A stretch of DNA of 64,000 bases, from positions 6,003 to 70,002 of the forward strand of contig CAJUDM010000026.1 in NCBI GenBank assembly GCA_910584915.1, given 5' to 3'. Each line of letters opens with the position of its first letter. Positions within the stretch are counted from its first letter, which is position 1. Source of the stretch: an uncultured Lachnospiraceae bacterium (lineage in GTDB: Bacteria > Bacillota > Clostridia > Lachnospirales > Lachnospiraceae). The position numbers and the translations under genes are program-made. Positions 59,788 through 64,000 of this stretch are shown here, in pieces. Below the pieces are notes generated by a model. The model ran no database searches, was not told where the DNA came from, and saw nothing but the letters and a program-made list of their open reading frames with translations.

Positions 59788-61185
59788 CTATGGAGCTTTT
59801 GGATTCTCGTTTTCTGCATCGGAACTTTCCGTGTCATTTTCCGCATTTGTCTCGTCCCCGGAGAGCAGGCCGTCGGATGTATAGTGATTGCGGGCGTTCC
59901 AGAGAATCCATTCTTCATATCCCGCATCGTAGACTGCCTGTATCTGCTCTCTGATCTGTTCCCCGCCGTAGGAGATATGTCCGTCTACCCAGGATGCGGT
60001 GAAAGCCTGCAGCCATGGGCGGACTATGGCTCTGTCAGTTTCTTCCAACGCAAGCAACTCCCCGGAAGAGTCGTTGAGCGCCGCAAGCACGGTTCCGTAA
60101 GGCTCTGCATCGGGCACATTGTATCCGAACACGCCTCTGCCGTAGTGTGAAGGATACACCATGGGGGACAGAACATCGACCGTGTCTGCCAGAGCCGTAT
60201 AATTCTGCCCTACACGCTCTATATCCACATCATTTCCGATGATGGTCCCGAATACATCTGCTGAAACCAGGATCCCTTTTTCATGTAACCGCTCTGTTGT
60301 GTAAGTCAGAAAACCTGTGATCATCTGTTCTTTGATGCCGCTTTCCATGACTGTGCCGTAATCCGCCGCATCCGCATCACTGCCGATGGGGAAACGAACA
60401 TAGTCATATTGGATTTCGTCAAAACCTGATTCTGATGCCGCTATGGCAATTTCAGTCAGGTATTCCCACACCTCTTCCCGGCAGGGATTGACCCATGCAA
60501 GTCCGTAGGCATCGGTCACCGCCGTGCCATCGGCTTTTTTCAGTGCAAGTTCAGGGCGCGCCTCTGCCAGACAGGGATCCTTAAAACAGACGATCCTGGC
60601 TATGGTATAAATGCCATGTTCTTTCAGTGCAGCCATCAGAGACTCCATATCGCCGATATAGCTGATGCAGGCATCCATGTCCTGTGCTGTTTTCATATCC
60701 ATCTGATATGTGATCCGCCCCTCGTCGTTCTTCACATCAATGACTACCGTATTTAATTCCGTCTCATCGATCAACTGAATGAGACTTTCCATGGAGGTGC
60801 TTCCGGCCATGGGACCGGTGACGTAGATTCCTTTCACTTTGACGGGTTCCTGCCGGATCATGTCGTCTTCGGCCGACTCTGATCCGGCAGCCTCTGATTC
60901 ATCTGTCTCCGATCCGCCAGCTTCCTGTTCAGTACTCTCTGATTCAGCCGTCTCCGATTCAGCTGTTTTCTGTTCGGCTGTTTCCGGCGCGGATACTGCC
61001 GTTCCGTCGTCTGCTGATCCGCTTTTTGTATGAATGGCATCACTGTCAACAGTTAAAGCGCTGACAGCTGTTATCATACTGTTTCTGTGGTGGTATATCA
61101 GCAGTGCTCCGGCTCCTGCCAGGCAGAATATCAGCAGAATGCTTACAGTGATCAATATCTTCTTTCGTTTTTTTCTTCTGTTCAT
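59788..61185 (-). CDS. Membrane-anchored DUF4015 putative glycoside hydrolase
   Basis: A 465-residue protein. A basic start (MNRRKKRKKI) precedes one hydrophobic segment (ILITVSILLIFCLAGAGALL). A Ser/Glu/Ala-rich linker of about 60 residues (SETAESESTEQEAGGSETDE) is followed by a TIM-barrel-like DUF4015 domain (VKGIYVTGPMAGS, ELNTVVIDVKNDEGRI, EIQYDYVRFPIGSD, VLSPMVYPSHYGRG). Members are predicted to act on cell-surface polysaccharide; enzymatic proof is lacking. Start 61185 has a weak site; 61212 is an alternative. Confidence 0.87.
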   Translation of the reverse strand: MNRRKKRKKILITVSILLIFCLAGAGALLIYHHRNSMITAVSALTVDSDAIHTKSGSADDGTAVSAPETAEQKTAESETAESESTEQEAGGSETDESEAAGSESAEDDMIRQEPVKVKGIYVTGPMAGSTSMESLIQLIDETELNTVVIDVKNDEGRITYQMDMKTAQDMDACISYIGDMESLMAALKEHGIYTIARIVCFKDPCLAEARPELALKKADGTAVTDAYGLAWVNPCREEVWEYLTEIAIAASESGFDEIQYDYVRFPIGSDADAADYGTVMESGIKEQMITGFLTYTTERLHEKGILVSADVFGTIIGNDVDIERVGQNYTALADTVDVLSPMVYPSHYGRGVFGYNVPDAEPYGTVLAALNDSSGELLALEETDRAIVRPWLQAFTASWVDGHISYGGEQIREQIQAVYDAGYEEWILWNARNHYTSDGLLSGDETNAENDTESSDAENENPKAP

Positions 61186-61254
61186 GATATGGCCATATTC
61201 CTTTTCGGGCATTTTTGGCAGGGTTGATGGGGGATCGTTCCTGTCTTTATGTTC

Positions 61255-61297
61255 AGAAAAAAGCCCTTACATCAACTTTTATGTCAATATAAGGGCT
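61255..61297 (-). terminator. Terminator of the flavo-diiron gene
   Basis: AGCCCTTA (61262-61269) and TAAGGGCT (61290-61297) pair. On the minus strand a T-run (A-run at 61257-61263) follows. It also insulates the GH gene. Confidence 0.82.
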
Positions 61298-61357
61298 GCA
61301 GCTGCATTCCATGATCGCGCGAGAGCGGTCGGCTGGTATTGCGGGGAAGAAGTTTTC

Positions 61358-62512
61358 CTATAACAGAAGTTCGTCTGCCAGTCTGGCTAACTCAGCCTTA
61401 TTTTCCTCAGTCAAAGCCGATCTGATCGTGACATTGGTTTCTGTGTAAGTGATGTTCTGGCTGTTCTCCAGCATTTTCTTGATCGTGCGGGCAGCGGCGG
61501 GCGCCCAGGAGCCGTTTTCGATGATACCGATCGTGCGGTTCTGGAAGTTGCGCTCTGTCAGATGTTCGATAAACTGTTTCATAAAAGGAAAGATGTCCAT
61601 GTTGTAAGTGGTGGTGGCTAGAACCAGTTTTCCGTAGCGGAAAGCATCTTCCACAGCTTCCGCCATATCCGTTCTTGCCAGGTCGCTTATGACAACTTTG
61701 GGGCATCCTTTCTTTTCCAGTGATTCCGCCAATAATTCTGCCGCCATTTTGGTATGCCCGTAGACAGAAGTGTAGGCGATCATAACGCCCTCGGATTCTA
61801 CGCCGTAAGAGGACCAGATATTGTAGAGGTTCAGGTAATACCCGAGATCTTCGGTCAGCACCGGACCGTGCAGAGGGCATATCTTCCGGATATCCAGGCC
61901 GGCGGCTTTTTTCAGGAGCGACTGCACCTGCATGCCATATTTCCCGACGATCCCGATATAGTAGCGGCGCGCTTCGCAGGCCCAGTCTTCGTCGACATCC
62001 AGTGCCCCGAATTTGCCGAAGGCATCGGCGGAAAACAGAACTTTATCCGCATCGTCATAAGTCACCATGACTTCGGGCCAGTGTACCATGGGCGCAGTGA
62101 CAAAAGTAAGGGTATGTCTGCCGAGAGAGAGCGTACTCTTTTCAGCGGCAACAATGCGGCGCTCTTCGAATTCCTCTCCGAAGAACTGCTTCATCATGCG
62201 GAATGCCTGTGCGGTGGCAACGATCCGGGCCTTTGGATATTTGTCCATAAAAATGTGAATGCCGGCGGAATGATCCGGTTCCATATGCTGAACGATCAGG
62301 TAATCGGGCGATTTTCCAGAGAGAGCTTCTTCCAGGTTATTTAACCAGATTTTGGTAAAATCGGCATCCACCGTGTCAAAAACGGCAGTTTTTTCATCGC
62401 ACACCACATAGGAATTATATGCCATACCGTTCGGCACTTCGTATTGGCCTTCAAACAGGTCGATCTCGTGGTCATTTACGCCAAGATATTTGATGTCATT
62501 TGTGATAAACAT
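61358..62512 (-). CDS. FprA-type flavo-diiron protein
   Basis: A 384-residue A-type flavoprotein that reduces O2 (or NO) to harmless products, protecting anaerobes. The MBL-fold domain carries the diiron ligands in VQHMEPDHSAGIH, MVHWPEVMV, FSADAFGKFG and ICPLHGPVL. The C-terminal flavodoxin domain starts IAYTSVYGHTKMAAELL and contains TYNMDIFPFM. Start 62512 begins MFITNDIKYLGV. It is a single gene divergent from the glycyl radical enzyme. Confidence 0.94.
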   Translation of the reverse strand: MFITNDIKYLGVNDHEIDLFEGQYEVPNGMAYNSYVVCDEKTAVFDTVDADFTKIWLNNLEEALSGKSPDYLIVQHMEPDHSAGIHIFMDKYPKARIVATAQAFRMMKQFFGEEFEERRIVAAEKSTLSLGRHTLTFVTAPMVHWPEVMVTYDDADKVLFSADAFGKFGALDVDEDWACEARRYYIGIVGKYGMQVQSLLKKAAGLDIRKICPLHGPVLTEDLGYYLNLYNIWSSYGVESEGVMIAYTSVYGHTKMAAELLAESLEKKGCPKVVISDLARTDMAEAVEDAFRYGKLVLATTTYNMDIFPFMKQFIEHLTERNFQNRTIGIIENGSWAPAAARTIKKMLENSQNITYTETNVTIRSALTEENKAELARLADELLL

Positions 62513-62621
62513 AATCAAAAAATTCCCCTTTCTTTTCCGGTTGATCGATTCATATCCATTCTAACACAGGAAGAGTGAATTGGCTATCTTAAAATCTGAC
62601 ACTTTTAACTAAAAATCCTCG

Positions 62622-62633
62622 GTTTCGCGAAAC
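62622..62633. promoter_or_regulatory. GTTTCGCGAAAC palindrome in the fprA / glycyl radical enzyme divergent region
   Basis: A perfect 12-bp palindrome, 62 nt before the glycyl radical enzyme start and between two divergent genes. It is a plausible operator; no regulator can be named. A smaller CCTTA...TAAGG lies at 62643-62655. Confidence 0.45.
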
Positions 62634-62694
62634 GGAAACATTCCTTAGAATAAGGACAGTAACAATTAATTTTATTGAGAGACAGGAGGGACGT

Positions 62695-64000
62695 ATGAAA
62701 GTAAAAGATTCTTATCAGATTTCGACACAGCCTGTGAGAACGGAACGTATTGACAGGTTGTATCGGTATATCACTTCTTCCGCATATGGTATCTGTGTTG
62801 AGAGAGCCAGGCTGCTCACGGAATATTACAGAGAACATCCGGATCAGGCGCCAATTGTCAGGAGGGCGAACGCGATCAGCCATGTACTGCAGAATATGAG
62901 CATCTATATTATGCCAGGCAGCCTGTTTGCGGGAAATCATGCCTCTCATCCGAGATGGGCGCCGTTGTTTCCGGAGTTTGACGCGCAGTGGATGGAAGAT
63001 GAGATGATAAAAGGTGAGCCGTACTTTCCGGATCAACGTCCGGAGGACCGCTATATCCTCCAGGAGGAGGATAAAACCGTTATTCAGGAATTCTGCGGCT
63101 GGTGGAAGGGAAAAACAGTTACAGATATACTCTGCACCCGGCTGCCGAAGGAAGCCGTCGATACACATTTCCACATCAAAGCGGCTGATATCGGAGCATA
63201 TTTCCAGGGCGGTGACGGACACTATGCGCCTGACCATCCGTGGCTGATCCGAAACGGAGTGAGGGAGATCATCAGAGGATGCGAAGAAGGCTTAAGCAGG
63301 ATCGATTATAAGAATGATCCTGAGTGTATTAAAAAAAGAGATTTTTATGAGGCGGCGAAGATCAGCGCAGGCGCGGTCATCAAATTTGCTGCGAGGTATG
63401 CGGATCTCGCGGAGAAACTGGCGGCGGGGGAGAGCGATCCTGCAAGAAAGACGGAACTTCTGGAGATGGCGGATATCTGCCGTCATGTACCGGAAAATCC
63501 GGCGCGCAATTTCAGGGAGGCGCTGCAGTTCATCATCCTGACGCACATCTGTATTCAGATCGAAGACAATGGAGCGGGTATTTCCTTCGGGCGTTTTGAT
63601 CAGTTTATGCAGCCCTACTATGAAGCGGGCATTGCGGATGGCACCCTGACAAAGGAACTGGCGACGGAACTGACGGAGAATTTCTTCCTGCAGATATACA
63701 GCTGCAATAAGGTGCGCAGCTGGGGGGATACGGATTTCTTCCGCGGCGTGCCGATGTTCCAGAACCTGACGATCGGCGGTGTGGATCCGGAGACGATGGA
63801 TGACGCCACAAACGATATGAGCTATATCGCACTGGATGCGACCTACAATACAAGAATACCGCAGCCCTCTTTGACAGTCCGTTTTCATAAAAAGACGCCT
63901 ATGGAGTTCAAGATGCGCGTGGCGGAGGTGGTGAGGCTGGGACTGGGGCTGCCCTCCATCTTCAATGACGAGACATACACCAGGGCGATGATGAACCGCG
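62695..64000 (+). CDS. Pyruvate formate-lyase-like glycyl radical enzyme (partial)
   Basis: The first 435 codons of a PFL-family protein, open at the window end, so the active-site Cys and C-terminal Gly radical loop are not seen. Blocks include ERARLLTEYYREHPDQAPIV, YIMPGSLFAGNHASHPRWAP, NFREALQFIILTHICIQIED, GVPMFQNLTIGGVDPETMDD and RIPQPSLTVRFHKKTPMEF. These are closest by eye to the PFL2/glycerol dehydratase group rather than true PflB. Substrate is undetermined. AGGAGGG precedes ATG 62695. Confidence 0.88.
   Translation, partial: MKVKDSYQISTQPVRTERIDRLYRYITSSAYGICVERARLLTEYYREHPDQAPIVRRANAISHVLQNMSIYIMPGSLFAGNHASHPRWAPLFPEFDAQWMEDEMIKGEPYFPDQRPEDRYILQEEDKTVIQEFCGWWKGKTVTDILCTRLPKEAVDTHFHIKAADIGAYFQGGDGHYAPDHPWLIRNGVREIIRGCEEGLSRIDYKNDPECIKKRDFYEAAKISAGAVIKFAARYADLAEKLAAGESDPARKTELLEMADICRHVPENPARNFREALQFIILTHICIQIEDNGAGISFGRFDQFMQPYYEAGIADGTLTKELATELTENFFLQIYSCNKVRSWGDTDFFRGVPMFQNLTIGGVDPETMDDATNDMSYIALDATYNTRIPQPSLTVRFHKKTPMEFKMRVAEVVRLGLGLPSIFNDETYTRAMMNR

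Noticed and set aside
1..64000. CRISPR array, tRNA, rRNA or prophage
   Set aside because: No regularly spaced palindromic repeats, no tRNA T-arm motifs in a cloverleaf context, no rRNA-like stretch and no phage structural or integrase cluster; the only tyrosine recombinase fits XerD.

Overview
The window reads as a chromosomal stretch of an endospore-forming, low-to-moderate-GC Firmicute of the class Clostridia, most likely a Lachnospiraceae-type gut anaerobe. This rests on a SpoIIM, a SpoVB-like flippase, a Spo0A-type DNA-binding protein, RNase Y, RemA, an omega subunit of Firmicute length, B. subtilis-type LexA boxes before recA, an oxygen-detoxifying flavo-diiron protein and a glycyl radical enzyme. 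Genus cannot be assigned from sequence reading alone. I found no rRNA, tRNA, CRISPR array, integron, prophage or transposase gene.

Layout. 0-5.7 kb: small genes, an anaerobic cobaltochelatase (cbiK), two AraC regulators, a truncated SnoaL-like gene and a GNAT-DUF2000 in-frame fusion. 5.8-10.8 kb: a GDP-fucose/GDP-mannose operon (gmd, fcl, manC, manA). It is preceded by a highly structured leader with a translationally coupled mini-ORF, and is interrupted between manC and manA by a 137-bp nested palindrome and a 17-bp tandem repeat. 10.9-14.3 kb: a minus-strand cluster of XRE regulator, Cys-rich exosporium-like protein, CPBP protease, ECF sigma factor with a Cys cluster, and DUF2461. 14.6-17.9 kb: TetR and GNAT behind a clear promoter/operator, a metallo-beta-lactamase-fold gene broken by one stop codon, a rifampin ADP-ribosyltransferase (arr) and an HD-domain protein.

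18.1-25.1 kb is a signalling island. Two tandem copies of an ECF sigma + DUF4179 membrane protein module share a 349-nt identical tract in the sigma genes while their partners have diverged. They are followed by a DNA alkyl-transferase and by a third sigma operon (ECF sigma, RsiV-like membrane protein, lipoprotein). 25.2-36.7 kb holds a decayed AAA/PD-(D/E)XK gene, XRE modules, a radical SAM protein with azlCD, HAD and HD hydrolases and a PTS sugar locus (AraC, EIIBC, HAD phosphatase, HPr-like protein). 37-43 kb has a receiver-less Spo0A-like protein, glycogen synthase, the SpoVB-like flippase and RqcH.

43-59.7 kb is conserved housekeeping: yicC-remA-gmk-rpoZ-rimO-pgsA-cinA, an orphan RsiV-like protein, SOS-controlled recA-recX, rny, an aminotransferase, and nudix-spoIIM-xerD-lysA. 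The end carries a membrane-anchored DUF4015 glycoside-hydrolase-like protein, a flavo-diiron protein and the first 435 codons of a pyruvate formate-lyase-like glycyl radical enzyme cut by the window edge.

The strongest candidates for undescribed biology are the gmd leader, the gene-converted twin sigma modules, the receiver-less Spo0A-like protein and the ECF sigma with a cysteine-rich tail. None is proven novel by reading alone.
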